Numbered from the stretch's first letter, positions 34,681 to 42,816 are shown. The stretch: DNA of 64,000 bases from an uncultured Ruminiclostridium sp. (GCA_934490165.1 CAKSTB010000006.1:52680-116679); one strand, 5' to 3'. Program-made: numbers and translations. Notes: generated by a model not told the origin, from the sequence alone.

Positions 34681-35199
34681 ATGAAAAATATGTTTACCAA
34701 TCAGGAGTACAAAACAGTACCTAAAAGTTTCTATGAGTGCTATGAGCCCGACCCGATTTCAACAAATCTTTGGAAATGGAGTCACAGGCTCGAAAATTTC
34801 GGAAAAATTATATTATTCGCTATTATAGTTTTCGGTGTGATTTCTGACTTTGCTTCTGCTTTTGTAGTTAAAGACTATACTATGAAGGAAAGCTTCGACA
34901 TTTGGGTATTTCTTAATGCTGTCATTACTACTCTTCTCTATGCGTTCATAGAATACTGCTTATATCACACAATAGCACTGTTCGTCGGTTCGCTCGGAAG
35001 TATAGTACAGAACACCGGAATAAGTGCGAATATTGCTTTGTTCAATTCCGCAAAAGAGAATGCAAAGCCGGGCAATACGAATAGCAACAACACTCAATCA
35101 AAATCTTATGAATACGCAGATACATGGCGTTGCAAAAAATGCAACGGTTTAAACAGTGAAGAAGATATGTTCTGCGTCCACTGCGGACAAAACAGATAA
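34681..35199 (+). CDS. membrane protein with C-terminal zinc ribbon
   Basis: The 172-aa protein has two membrane helices (about 40-63 and 82-108), a polar Asn/Ser-rich linker, and a C-terminal zinc ribbon (WRCKKCNGLNSEEDMFCVHC: two CxxC pairs). Function unknown; I relate it to no named family. GGAGGAC precedes the start. It is controlled by the operator-rich promoter next to the XRE gene and ends at a strong terminator, so it forms a single-gene unit. Confidence 0.75.
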   Translation: MKNMFTNQEYKTVPKSFYECYEPDPISTNLWKWSHRLENFGKIILFAIIVFGVISDFASAFVVKDYTMKESFDIWVFLNAVITTLLYAFIEYCLYHTIALFVGSLGSIVQNTGISANIALFNSAKENAKPGNTNSNNTQSKSYEYADTWRCKKCNGLNSEEDMFCVHCGQNR

Positions 35200-35235
35200 C
35201 AACTAATTACATAACATCATTAGATAAACAACGCA

Positions 35236-35270
35236 AAAATCCCCGAGAGCCTCAACTCTCAGGGATTTTT
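35236..35270 (+). terminator. terminator after the membrane/zinc-ribbon gene
   Basis: Arms AAATCCC-C-GAGAG and CTCTC-A-GGGATTT with a 6-base loop and T-run. Confidence 0.85.
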
Positions 35271-35337
35271 CAATTAAGGACTGCCATAAAACCGTCCTTA
35301 AATATTGCATAAAAATGACACGAATTTGAGATTTTCC

Positions 35338-35366
35338 TTGACATTAACCCGTTCATTTGCTATAAT
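35338..35366 (+). promoter_or_regulatory. consensus promoter of a small RNA candidate
   Basis: TTGACA (35338-35343), 17 bases, TATAAT (35361-35366). The promoter and its upstream 20 bases resemble the promoter at 34594-34622 (both read TTGAC-x-TTAAC then TT-x-AT-xx-GCTATAAT), suggesting an old duplication. Confidence 0.8.
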
Positions 35367-35372
35367 CAATAT

Positions 35373-35462
35373 GTAGGAAGCCCTCATAGACGGTTTCCCT
35401 CGGCAATTAAAGTGCATATATCACAGTAATCCGCCTACCGGAATTAGGCGGATTATTTTTTT
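35373..35462 (+). ncRNA. candidate small RNA of about 90 nt
   Basis: A consensus promoter is followed by about 90 bases with no ribosome site or open frame, then a strong terminator: AATCCGCCTA/TAGGCGGATT (35428-35454) and seven T. Inside the transcript GGAAGCC (35376-35382) pairs with GGTTTCC (35392-35398). I do not recognise a known RNA family. The exact start is estimated from the -10 box. Confidence 0.6.
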
Positions 35463-35499
35463 GATAATTCATTAACTTTACCGCAATAATTATCAACAT

Positions 35500-35533
35500 A
35501 AAAACCCTGAGAGTAGCAGCTCTCAGGGTTTTT
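35500..35533. terminator. bidirectional terminator at the end of the isomerase gene
   Basis: Arms AAAACCCTGAGAG and CTCTCAGGGTTTT with a 6-base loop, A-run before and T-run after. Confidence 0.85.
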
Positions 35534-35571
35534 ACTATATTATAACAACTTTCGTATTACCGTCCGATAAA

Positions 35572-37059
35572 TCAATACTTAGCGTAAGGATTTTCACCGT
35601 CATACAGCATACCTGCGGGACGGTTGAATTCAAGATCCTCAACGCCAAGGTACTTCAGTGTATCGAAGATAGCCTTGCCGTAGTGACCGAATGCAACTGC
35701 ACCGTGGTGAGGATAGTTCTTCTTGATAAGAACGTTGCGGTAGAATCTGCCCATTTCGGGGATAGCGAATACGCCGATAGCACCGAATGAACGAGTAGCA
35801 ACAGGGAGAACCTCACCCTCGGCAACATAAGCTCTCAGCTTAGCGTCAGCTGTGCTCTGTAAACGGAAGAATGTAATATCGCCGGGAACGATGTCGCCCT
35901 CAAGTGTACCTCTTGTGATATCGGGCTCCTTATCGGGCTCAAGACCTCTGTGCATGATGAGCTGATACTTCATTGTCTTGCTTGTCAGCTTGCATGAAGC
36001 AGTGTTACCGCAGTGGAAGCCCATGAATGTATCCTTGAGCGTGTAGTTGTACTTGTCCTTGATGGACTCAACATACATATCTGCGGGAACAGAGTTGTTG
36101 ATGTCAAGCAGTGTAACTGCGTCTTCCGAAATGCAGGCGCCGATATATTCGCTGATAGCGCCGTAGATATCAACCTCACACGCAACAGGGATTCCTCTTG
36201 TTGTAAGTCTTGAGTTTACATAGCAGGGAACGCAGCCGAACTGTGTCTGGAATGAGGGCCAGCACTTGTTGGCAAATACAACGTACTTTCTGCTGCCCTT
36301 GTGTGCTTCCATCCAGTCAAGCAATGTGATCTCGAGCTGTGCAAGTCTGGGCAGGATACCGGGCATCTTGTTGCCGTCGCCGAGTTCCTTTTCCATATCT
36401 GCAACAACTTCGGGGATTCTTGCGTCGTCCTTGTGCTCGTTGAATGCGGCATAAAGGTCAAGCTCCGAGTTCTCCTCGATCTCAACGCCGAGGTTGTACA
36501 GCTGCTTTATAGGAGCGTTACAAGCGAGGAAGTCCTGAGGACGAGGGCCGAACGAGATAACCTTTAAGTTACGCAGACCGATAACTGCTCTTGCAACAGG
36601 AACGAAGTCCTTTATCATATCTGCAACCTCTGTAGCTGTTCCTACAGGGTATTCGGGTATGTACGCCTTGATGTTTCTGAGCGCTAAGTTGTAGCTTGCG
36701 TTCAGCACGCCGCAGTAAGCGTCGCCTCTGCCGCCTACTAAGTTGTCCTGTGTTTCTTCTGCCGCAGCAACGAACATTACAGGGCCGTCAAAGTACTTGG
36801 CGAGCAGTGTTTCAGCCGACTCAGGGCCGAAGTTACCGAGGTATACGACAAGTGCGTTGCAGCCTGCGCCCTTAAGCTCCTCAAGAGCCTGCATCATGTG
36901 TGTTTCGCTTTCGATAGTGGTGGGACATTTGAATACGTCAACACCGATCTCCTGACATGCCTTTACTACAGCCTCACATCTTGAAGCCGAAAGACTCATG
37001 GGGAAACAGTCACGGCTTACAGCCGCAATTCCGAGCTTTACATCGGGTATGTTCTTCAT
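35572..37059 (-). CDS. L-fucose/L-arabinose isomerase family protein
   Basis: The 495-aa protein belongs to the fucose/arabinose isomerase superfamily: an N-terminal alpha/beta domain (LGIAAVSRDCFPMS; ALVVYLGNFGPESAETLLAK), a middle domain with FANKCWPSFQTQFGCVPCYV and EVDIYGAISEYIG, and a C-terminal barrel with FHCGNTASCKL and YPHHGAVAFGHYGK. It probably interconverts a sugar aldose/ketose pair; the substrate cannot be read from sequence. It is a single-gene unit with its own promoter, a LacI/cre-like site and a terminator. The codon use suggests high expression. Confidence 0.85.
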   Translation of the reverse strand: MKNIPDVKLGIAAVSRDCFPMSLSASRCEAVVKACQEIGVDVFKCPTTIESETHMMQALEELKGAGCNALVVYLGNFGPESAETLLAKYFDGPVMFVAAAEETQDNLVGGRGDAYCGVLNASYNLALRNIKAYIPEYPVGTATEVADMIKDFVPVARAVIGLRNLKVISFGPRPQDFLACNAPIKQLYNLGVEIEENSELDLYAAFNEHKDDARIPEVVADMEKELGDGNKMPGILPRLAQLEITLLDWMEAHKGSRKYVVFANKCWPSFQTQFGCVPCYVNSRLTTRGIPVACEVDIYGAISEYIGACISEDAVTLLDINNSVPADMYVESIKDKYNYTLKDTFMGFHCGNTASCKLTSKTMKYQLIMHRGLEPDKEPDITRGTLEGDIVPGDITFFRLQSTADAKLRAYVAEGEVLPVATRSFGAIGVFAIPEMGRFYRNVLIKKNYPHHGAVAFGHYGKAIFDTLKYLGVEDLEFNRPAGMLYDGENPYAKY

Positions 37060-37168
37060 AGTAAAAATTCCTTTCTGTGCAGTTTTATTCTCTGCTTTAT
37101 AAGTCTGTCAAAATTCCGCCGCATATATGAACCGCGGTACATACCGAATGGTACACACCGAAATTTGG

Positions 37169-37180
37169 GTAATCGTTTAC
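37169..37180. promoter_or_regulatory. LacI-family/cre-like operator before the isomerase gene
   Basis: GTAATCGTTTAC is a 12-base near-palindrome with a central CG, the form bound by LacI-family regulators including CcpA. It lies between the promoter and the gene, where binding would block elongation or initiation. Nearby, two 13-base direct repeats (GGTACATACCGAA and GGTACACACCGAA, about 37136-37162) may also be regulatory. Confidence 0.55.
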
Positions 37181-37224
37181 TTGCTTTTACAAAACAAAAA
37201 ACCTCTGCGACGGGGATTATTATT

Positions 37225-37253
37225 ATTGTATCACAAATTTCCGTCATTGTCTA
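37225..37253 (-). promoter_or_regulatory. promoter of the isomerase gene
   Basis: On the minus strand TAGACA (37248-37253), 17 bases, TACAAT (37225-37230). The leader is about 160 bases long. Confidence 0.65.
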
Positions 37254-37353
37254 CAGAATTTTGATAATTTTACGTCATTTTCACACGAAATTATCAGCAC
37301 CGCCGTGTAACGGGTTACATCGCATTTAAGTAAACCGCATTCCCCCGTGATTG

Positions 37354-37382
37354 TTGACATACCACGGTCTTTATGGTATCAT
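37354..37382 (+). promoter_or_regulatory. promoter of luxE-luxC-yhhN with internal palindrome
   Basis: TTGACA (37354-37359), 17 bases, TATCAT (37377-37382). ATACCA (37359-37364) and TGGTAT (37374-37379) form a perfect inverted repeat in the spacer, a likely repressor site. Confidence 0.75.
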
Positions 37383-37420
37383 TTTACTATATTAACATTT
37401 AATAAGTCGGAGGAAAGCCG

Positions 37421-38521
37421 ATGAAATACAGACGACAACTCTTCTCACTCAAAGACCCGTACACCGATAACTGTGACGAGCTGTTCACCAAAGCCGTCAG
37501 AGAGAATTTCAGCTACTGCCTTTCCCACTGCGATGATTACCGCAGGATATGCGAAAAACTAGGCATATCCTCCCCGTCGGACAGCTCGGAGCTTCCCGTG
37601 ATCCCGACCCTGCTTTTCAAGAAAAAGCAGATGTTCAGCTCCGGCTGTATTCCTCTTATTAAAGCCACTTCATCGGGTACAAGCGGCAGAAAAAGCACAA
37701 TAGCCTTCGACCCCGGCGGCCTTATGTGCGGACTTAAAATGGTGGTGCGTATATCAAAGCTCAGAAGCCTGTTATCCCCTGTTCCGTGCCACTATATCGT
37801 AATGGGCTATAAGCACCACCGAGGCAACCGCACAGCCGTAACAAAGACGGCTTTCGGCGCAACACTTTTCACCCCCGCACTGAGCAGAAATTACATCCTG
37901 ACCTATAAAAAAGGCGGCTATTCTCCCGACTTCGACAGGATCATAAGCCTGATCATCAGGCATTCGCATTCCCGCTTCCCCACAAGGTTTATGGGGTTTC
38001 CCGCTTATACATATTTCCTGCTGAGGATAATGGACGAGCGCAAAATCCACCTCAGAATGCCGAAAGGCTCACGCATTATGCTAGGCGGCGGCTGGAAGCA
38101 ATATTATGCCGAGCAGACCGATAAAAATTCCTTCTACCGTCTCGCCGAAAGGGTACTGGGCATAAAGGAAAATGACATTATCGAATTTTTCGGCGCGGTA
38201 GAACACCCGATATTATACTGTGACTGCAAGGAGCATCATTTCCATGTTCCCGCTTACAGCAGAGTTATCATAAGAGATGTCGATACTCTTGAGCCGCTTG
38301 AAAACGGCAAACCGGGGCTTGTGAACCTGATAACTCCCATGGTCAAGGCGACCCCTGTCCTTTCGGTAATGACCGATGATCTCGGCGTACTTCATAACGG
38401 TGACGAGTGCCCTTGCGGACTCAAAACGCCGTTTCTGGAAATTGTCGGCAGAGTAGCGCCCGAGGATATAAAGACCTGTGCGGCAGGCGCAGAGGAGATA
38501 ATAAGGGGGTTGAACGTATGA
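37421..38521 (+). CDS. luxE: LuxE-family acyl-protein synthetase
   Basis: The 366-aa protein is of the LuxE/PaaK adenylating type: LPVIPTLLFKKKQMFSS, the Ser/Gly-rich KATSSGTSGRKSTIAF, HYIVMGYKHHRGNRTA, MLGGGWKQYYAEQTDK and EFFGAVEHPILYCDCKEHHF. LuxE activates a fatty acid with ATP and hands it to LuxC for reduction to the aldehyde. GGAGGAAAG precedes the start. Its stop overlaps the luxC start (ATGA). No luciferase genes are present, so light production is not implied. Confidence 0.88.
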   Translation: MKYRRQLFSLKDPYTDNCDELFTKAVRENFSYCLSHCDDYRRICEKLGISSPSDSSELPVIPTLLFKKKQMFSSGCIPLIKATSSGTSGRKSTIAFDPGGLMCGLKMVVRISKLRSLLSPVPCHYIVMGYKHHRGNRTAVTKTAFGATLFTPALSRNYILTYKKGGYSPDFDRIISLIIRHSHSRFPTRFMGFPAYTYFLLRIMDERKIHLRMPKGSRIMLGGGWKQYYAEQTDKNSFYRLAERVLGIKENDIIEFFGAVEHPILYCDCKEHHFHVPAYSRVIIRDVDTLEPLENGKPGLVNLITPMVKATPVLSVMTDDLGVLHNGDECPCGLKTPFLEIVGRVAPEDIKTCAAGAEEIIRGLNV

Positions 38522-39810
38522 TATTTTTTGACGGCGAAATATACGAAAACGATATGCGCGACAAGCTGATATTCCGTTTTGAAGATGTAATATGTGAAAC
38601 CCTCGGCAGTAACAAGCTTTCTGCCGAAAAGGTCATTACTGCCGCCGAAAAAATCGGCGCCGATATAGAAAACGGCGCTTTTGACGATATCATCTCCGGG
38701 CTTGACGTTGACGACATCGGTTACTATAAACGGCTCATCATCGCCGCTCTAAGCCGCGAAAACCTTGAATACAGGCTGAAAACCGAGCTTGGTGATACGG
38801 ACTTTATAACAAGCCCCTCGGGTGGCGTCACTCCGAAAATACAGGTAATAACAAGACCTCTCGGCGTTCTTTTCCACATAGCCGCAGGAAATGCGGACGG
38901 CTTACCCGTAATGAGCATTGCCGAGGGACTTCTCGCGGGCAATATAAATATACTGAAGCTTCCGTCCGCCGACAAAGGCTTATCCGTGAAAATAGTAAAA
39001 CGGCTTTGTGAATATGAGCCTTTGCTGTCCCGCTACATATATGTATTTGATACTCCGTCAAGCGATGTACGGACTATTCAGACGCTTGCGGGCTTTGCGG
39101 ACGGTATCGTGGTATGGGGCGGCATTGAAGCCGTAAAAGCTGTGCGCTCGCTAGCGCCACCCGGTGTAAAGCTGATCGAATGGGGACACAAGCTCAGTTT
39201 TTGCTATATTTCCGATTATGTAAATCATCCCGATGAGCTTTCGGCTCTTGCAGAGCATATAGCGTCTACGAGGCAACTGCTTTGCAGTTCCTGTCAGACC
39301 GTGTTTATCGACACCGATGACAAAAACGAGCTTACACGGTTCTGTGAAATATTCCTGCCCTACCTTGAAACGGCAGTCGGAAAACACAGAAATACTTCCA
39401 TAGGCACGCGGGCAAGAGATACGATCATAAGCTACACCGCTCACCTTGAAGAAGCAGTCGGCATAAGGCAGATCTCTCCCGATACATTTGGCGGAAAGGG
39501 TTGCAGTCTTATCATAAAAAACGACTGTGAACCTGAGCTCTCGCCGATGATGTGCAATGTGCTTGTGAAAAGGCTTCCGAGAAAGAGCATAGTTGCCGCA
39601 CTGAGAAAAGCCAAAGGCTTTTTACAAACTGTGGGACTTATCTGTAATGAATGCGACCGGGCGGAGCTTACAAACCTGCTGCTTTCTGCCGGAGTAACAA
39701 GAATAACACAGGCGGGAAATATGTCCGCTTACTTTTTCGGAGAATCCCACGACGGAGAATATCCGCTTTCAAGATACACCCGAAAAGTCAATATCGAACT
39801 TGAAAATTAA
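38518..39810 (+). CDS. luxC: LuxC-family acyl-CoA reductase
   Basis: The 430-aa aldehyde-dehydrogenase-fold protein has VITRPLGVLFHIAAGNADGL (NADPH-binding region), GLLAGNINILKLPSADKG, VVWGGIEAVKAVRSLAPPGV and the probable catalytic cysteine in STRQLLCSSCQTVFIDTD. LuxC reduces activated acyl groups to long-chain aldehydes with NADPH. The ATG at 38518 overlaps the luxE stop by 4 bases. The next gene codes for a YhhN protein, which also deals with fatty aldehydes. Confidence 0.9.
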   Translation: MIFFDGEIYENDMRDKLIFRFEDVICETLGSNKLSAEKVITAAEKIGADIENGAFDDIISGLDVDDIGYYKRLIIAALSRENLEYRLKTELGDTDFITSPSGGVTPKIQVITRPLGVLFHIAAGNADGLPVMSIAEGLLAGNINILKLPSADKGLSVKIVKRLCEYEPLLSRYIYVFDTPSSDVRTIQTLAGFADGIVVWGGIEAVKAVRSLAPPGVKLIEWGHKLSFCYISDYVNHPDELSALAEHIASTRQLLCSSCQTVFIDTDDKNELTRFCEIFLPYLETAVGKHRNTSIGTRARDTIISYTAHLEEAVGIRQISPDTFGGKGCSLIIKNDCEPELSPMMCNVLVKRLPRKSIVAALRKAKGFLQTVGLICNECDRAELTNLLLSAGVTRITQAGNMSAYFFGESHDGEYPLSRYTRKVNIELEN

Positions 39811-39813
39811 AGC

Positions 39814-40027
39814 AAAGGAAATAAGTATATGAAAAAACTCGTTTTACCGCTCAACATAATCTTTCTCGGCTTGTCGCTTGTTTTTGACATAGCACTTATG
39901 ATAACCCACCTCTACCCTTTAAAGGAAATAAGTATATGAAAAAACTCGTTTTACCGCTCAACATAATCTTTCTCGGCTTGTCGTTTGTTTTTGACATAGC
40001 ACTTATGATAACCCACCTCTACCCTTT
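39814..40027 (+). repeat. 107-bp tandem duplication across the yhhN start
   Basis: Two units (39814-39920 and 39921-40027) differ at one base (C or T in TTGTCG-C/T-TTG). Each carries the ribosome site, ATG and first 32 codons of yhhN. The upstream copy makes a 36-codon frame from 39829 to a TGA at 39937-39939, which overlaps the ATG of the full gene at 39936. The event must be recent. Confidence 0.95.
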
Positions 40028-40607
40028 AAAAGTAACCGCAAGCGTACTCTTTATGCTTGCCGGTGCAGTAAACCTGATATATGCGCTGAAATACTTTCCC
40101 GACAAGAAAGCATCGTCGATCACCATGACTGTCGGCGTATTCTTTGCCATGTGTGCGGATATAGCGATAAATCTCAACTTTATCGCAGGCGCGGCGATTT
40201 TCGCCTTAGGCCATATCTGCTACTTTATAGCATATTCGGTAATACAGAAACCGCGCGTCACAGATTTTATTCCCGCAATGATCATATTTGTTCCCGTAGC
40301 GCTGTTTATGATATTCTCACCTCTGCTCGACTTCGGCTCTGTAATGATGAAAATCATAGGAATAACCTACGCATTTATAATTTCGGTAATGACCGGCAAA
40401 TCAATCATGAACTGTATCCGCGTAAAAAACAGATTTAATTTTATTCTGGCTCTCGGCAGTACGCTTTTTCTGATATCCGATATAATGCTCCTGATGGCGT
40501 ATTTCTCGGAAATTGATTTTCCGTTCTCAAATTTCTGCCTTGCGCTCTATTACCCCGGTCAGTGCCTTATTGCAAACGGACTTGCGCATTTGAAAACGGC
40601 GGAATGA
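39936..40607 (+). CDS. YhhN-family lysoplasmalogenase-like membrane protein
   Basis: The 223-aa protein consists of about eight membrane helices (first: LPLNIIFLGLSFVFDIALMI; then FMLAGAVNLIYALKYF and further pairs) and ends LALYYPGQCLIANGLAHLKT, typical of the YhhN/TMEM86 family. Family members cleave the vinyl-ether bond of lysoplasmalogens, releasing a fatty aldehyde. It follows luxE-luxC in the same direction. The start is preceded by a nearly perfect second copy of its own first 107 bp. Confidence 0.82.
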   Translation: MKKLVLPLNIIFLGLSFVFDIALMITHLYPLKVTASVLFMLAGAVNLIYALKYFPDKKASSITMTVGVFFAMCADIAINLNFIAGAAIFALGHICYFIAYSVIQKPRVTDFIPAMIIFVPVALFMIFSPLLDFGSVMMKIIGITYAFIISVMTGKSIMNCIRVKNRFNFILALGSTLFLISDIMLLMAYFSEIDFPFSNFCLALYYPGQCLIANGLAHLKTAE

Positions 40608-40710
40608 TAAACATAACAGAAAATCCGCACCCTGCGATGCGGAGTCGGCTTGCAGATAGAAGTCCGATTTAAAATCAAACTGCTGATTTATTATCTCTTT
40701 CCACAAAAAA

Positions 40711-40750
40711 ATGAGCTGTGATGAAATTTTTGCATTTCATCACAGCTCAT
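40711..40750. terminator. long perfect hairpin after yhhN
   Basis: Arms of 17 bases (40711-40727 and 40734-40750, beginning ATGAGCTGTG) with a 6-base loop, six A before and TTTAATAA after. It can serve both strands. The rest of the gap 40608-40803 holds only a small TCCGCA/TGCGGA hairpin. Confidence 0.75.
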
Positions 40751-40803
40751 TTAATAATTACAGTGTCTAAATCGCGTCAAATCTGAGCGGAGTTTATTTA
40801 TTT

Positions 40804-41119
40804 TTAGTTCCTGTAGTTTTTTGCCTGTTCTTCTGTTATTACACCCTGCTTTATCAGCTCGGCTAATAATTCTGATCTTCCTTCAGCTCTTCCTTCAGCT
40901 CTTCCTTCAGCTCTTCCTTCGGCTCTGCCCTCGGCTCTTGCATATGATTTCTCAGTAGCCTCGATATGCAGTGCTTTTTCACGCATTTCGGCAAGCTCTC
41001 TTGTCTTTTCGTCTGCACTCATCTTATGCAGTACAACTACTGCGTCCTGTATTGACTTTACACCTGTCTGCTGTAACATATCAAGTTCATCCTCCGTTTC
41101 TGCATTTATAAGTCTGAGC
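40804..41119 (-). pseudogene. duplicated C-terminal part of the Rpn gene
   Basis: This segment repeats 41135-41462 at about 98% by eye: QQTGVKSIQDAVVVLHKMSA, the AEGR repeats and the ending ITEEQAKNYRN. It has five AEGR units where the full gene has six, so the copies differ by one 12-base unit. There is no ribosome site or N-terminal domain, so I treat it as a silent copy, although a 91-codon frame is open. Confidence 0.85.
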
Positions 41120-41134
41120 AGAGGTGACTTCCTA

Positions 41135-41986
41135 TTAGTTTCTGTAGTTCTTTGCCTGTTCTTCTGTTATTACACCCTGCTTTATCAGCTCGGCTAATAA
41201 TTCTGATCTTCCTTCAGCTCTTCCTTCAGCTCTTCCTTCGACTCTTCCTTCGGCTCTTCCTTCGGCTCTGCCCTCGGCTCTTGCATATGATTTCTCAGTA
41301 GCCTCGATATGCAGTGCCTTTTCACGCATTTCGGCAAGTTCTCTTGTCTTTTCGTCTGCACTCATCTTGTGCAGTACAACTACTGCGTCCTGTATGGACT
41401 TTACACCTGTCTGCTGTAACATATCAAGTTCATCCTCCGTTTCTGCATTTATAAGTCTGAGCCATAGTTCCTGCTTGTTGTTTTTGTCAAAATTCTTTCC
41501 GATTTTCTTCAGTTCAAAGTAATGAGCGATGAAGTTATCGGTAAGAACGGAATTGTGCTTATCTTCTCTCATTCTGAATGATGCGTGAAAATCAGGCCAC
41601 TCATCGAAAAGGTTGAAGTTCAGTACATTGATTGAAATGCACTGATTGAGCTTTCCGTAATCTTCACCGCTTTTGAGCTGATTGCCATACAGCTTTGAAA
41701 GATAGTACAGTGAACGATCTCTGTAATCACCCTCATCTTTGATCTGCATTTCTACGTTTATCAGTCTGTTTCCGTCAACCGTCATCTTTATATCCATACG
41801 GCTGTACTTTTCTATAACGTTCTCCGGCATTATCTCCGAATTGAGTACGATTATATTATTTATCGACTCATACGGTATTTCAAGTATATCTGAGAGAAAT
41901 GCCTGCAATATATGCAGATTTCCCTCATCCGTAAACAACTTCTTGAATATTATATCCAGCTTTGCCTTAACTATATTTCTTGACAT
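41135..41986 (-). CDS. Rpn-family PD-(D/E)XK nuclease (transposase_31-like)
   Basis: The 283-aa protein has the Rpn N-terminal domain (KAKLDIIFKKLFTDEGNLHI; DIKMTVDGNRLINVEMQIKD with the E-x-Q/K nuclease motif; RSLYYLSKLYGNQL) and a charged helical tail with six AEGR/VEGR repeats. Related proteins promote RecA-independent recombination in E. coli. The start at 41986 has AAAGGAGATGG upstream. A tandem partial copy of its 3' end lies directly downstream. Confidence 0.88.
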   Translation of the reverse strand: MSRNIVKAKLDIIFKKLFTDEGNLHILQAFLSDILEIPYESINNIIVLNSEIMPENVIEKYSRMDIKMTVDGNRLINVEMQIKDEGDYRDRSLYYLSKLYGNQLKSGEDYGKLNQCISINVLNFNLFDEWPDFHASFRMREDKHNSVLTDNFIAHYFELKKIGKNFDKNNKQELWLRLINAETEDELDMLQQTGVKSIQDAVVVLHKMSADEKTRELAEMREKALHIEATEKSYARAEGRAEGRAEGRVEGRAEGRAEGRSELLAELIKQGVITEEQAKNYRN

Positions 41987-42030
41987 TCGCCCATCTCCTT
42001 TCAACTTACTTTTCCTTTTCTTCTGAATTT

Positions 42031-42059
42031 ATTGTATCACATAAGAATTAAAAAGTCCA
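42031..42059 (-). promoter_or_regulatory. promoter of the Rpn gene
   Basis: On the minus strand TGGACT (42054-42059), 17 bases, TACAAT (42031-42036). Confidence 0.6.
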
Positions 42060-42117
42060 GTCGCTTATACAAAAATATCACTGCTCACGGTATATCCCAT
42101 TTTATGCCGATACTGCA

Positions 42118-42151
42118 CGAAAAAGCGGGGAAAGCAATATACTTTCCCCGC
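42118..42151 (-). terminator. terminator after the HAD hydrolase gene
   Basis: Arms GCGGGGAAAG and CTTTCCCCGC with a 7-base loop, followed on the minus strand by TTTTTCG. Confidence 0.85.
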
Positions 42152-42171
42152 AATATTCTGTTTTAACCTTA

Positions 42172-42792
42172 TCAAAAAATATCCAAAAGCTCAGACAAGC
42201 TATCCACAGCAAAATCAGCCTTTTCGCTCTCATCGGTGATGTTCCAATATTTACCGAAGCCTTGCCTCACCCATATCGTCATCATTCCCATTTCTTTAGC
42301 GGGAATTATATCATTATCCACCCTGTCGCCGATCATTACCGCTTCGGACGGACTGCACGCGGCGCGCTCAAGAGCTATCTCAAATATTCTTTTATCAGGT
42401 TTGGCAACTCCTTCTTCGGCAGAAGCTACAACAAGCTGTATATATTTCATCAAGCCACAGCTTTCAAGTCGTTTTTCAGTGCCTGCCGACTGGTTGGCGA
42501 TTACACCTATACGGTATCCTTTTTCACATAGGATTTCGAGTACGTTTTCGGCATCTTTACAGAGCTTTTCATCTTCATGATGCCAAGGAGTTTTTGCAAG
42601 TCCGAAATATCTCAGCGCTTCAATATCGCCTTTCAGATTTTGCTTTGAAAAATTCAAACGTTTTTCGTTAAACTCCTCAAAGGTAATATCTGTTCCCGCA
42701 ATAGCATCTCGTATGCGATGATTATAACACTCGGTTTCGTCAACAAGTGTTGAACCGACATCAAAAAATAACCATTTAATATCGTTCAGCAT
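42172..42792 (-). CDS. HAD-family hydrolase
   Basis: The 206-aa protein has the four HAD motifs: FFDVGSTLVDE (the first Asp is the nucleophile; the second Asp of DxD is replaced by Gly), RIGVIANQSAG, the lysine in VAKPDKRIFEIA, and MIGDRVDNDIIPAKEMGM. It probably dephosphorylates a small metabolite. The DVG in motif I is common in clostridial members of this subgroup. It is a single gene flanked by a terminator and repeat D. Confidence 0.85.
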   Translation of the reverse strand: MLNDIKWLFFDVGSTLVDETECYNHRIRDAIAGTDITFEEFNEKRLNFSKQNLKGDIEALRYFGLAKTPWHHEDEKLCKDAENVLEILCEKGYRIGVIANQSAGTEKRLESCGLMKYIQLVVASAEEGVAKPDKRIFEIALERAACSPSEAVMIGDRVDNDIIPAKEMGMMTIWVRQGFGKYWNITDESEKADFAVDSLSELLDIF

Positions 42793-42816
42793 ATTATCTC
42801 CTTGTTTTCCTTACCC

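Noticed and set aside
37421..39810. Bioluminescence genes
   Set aside because: luxC and luxE homologues occur in many non-luminous bacteria; no luxA, luxB or flavin reductase is present.
41135..41986. An insertion sequence around the Rpn gene
   Set aside because: Although Rpn proteins are sometimes labelled transposases, I found no terminal inverted repeats or target duplications around it.
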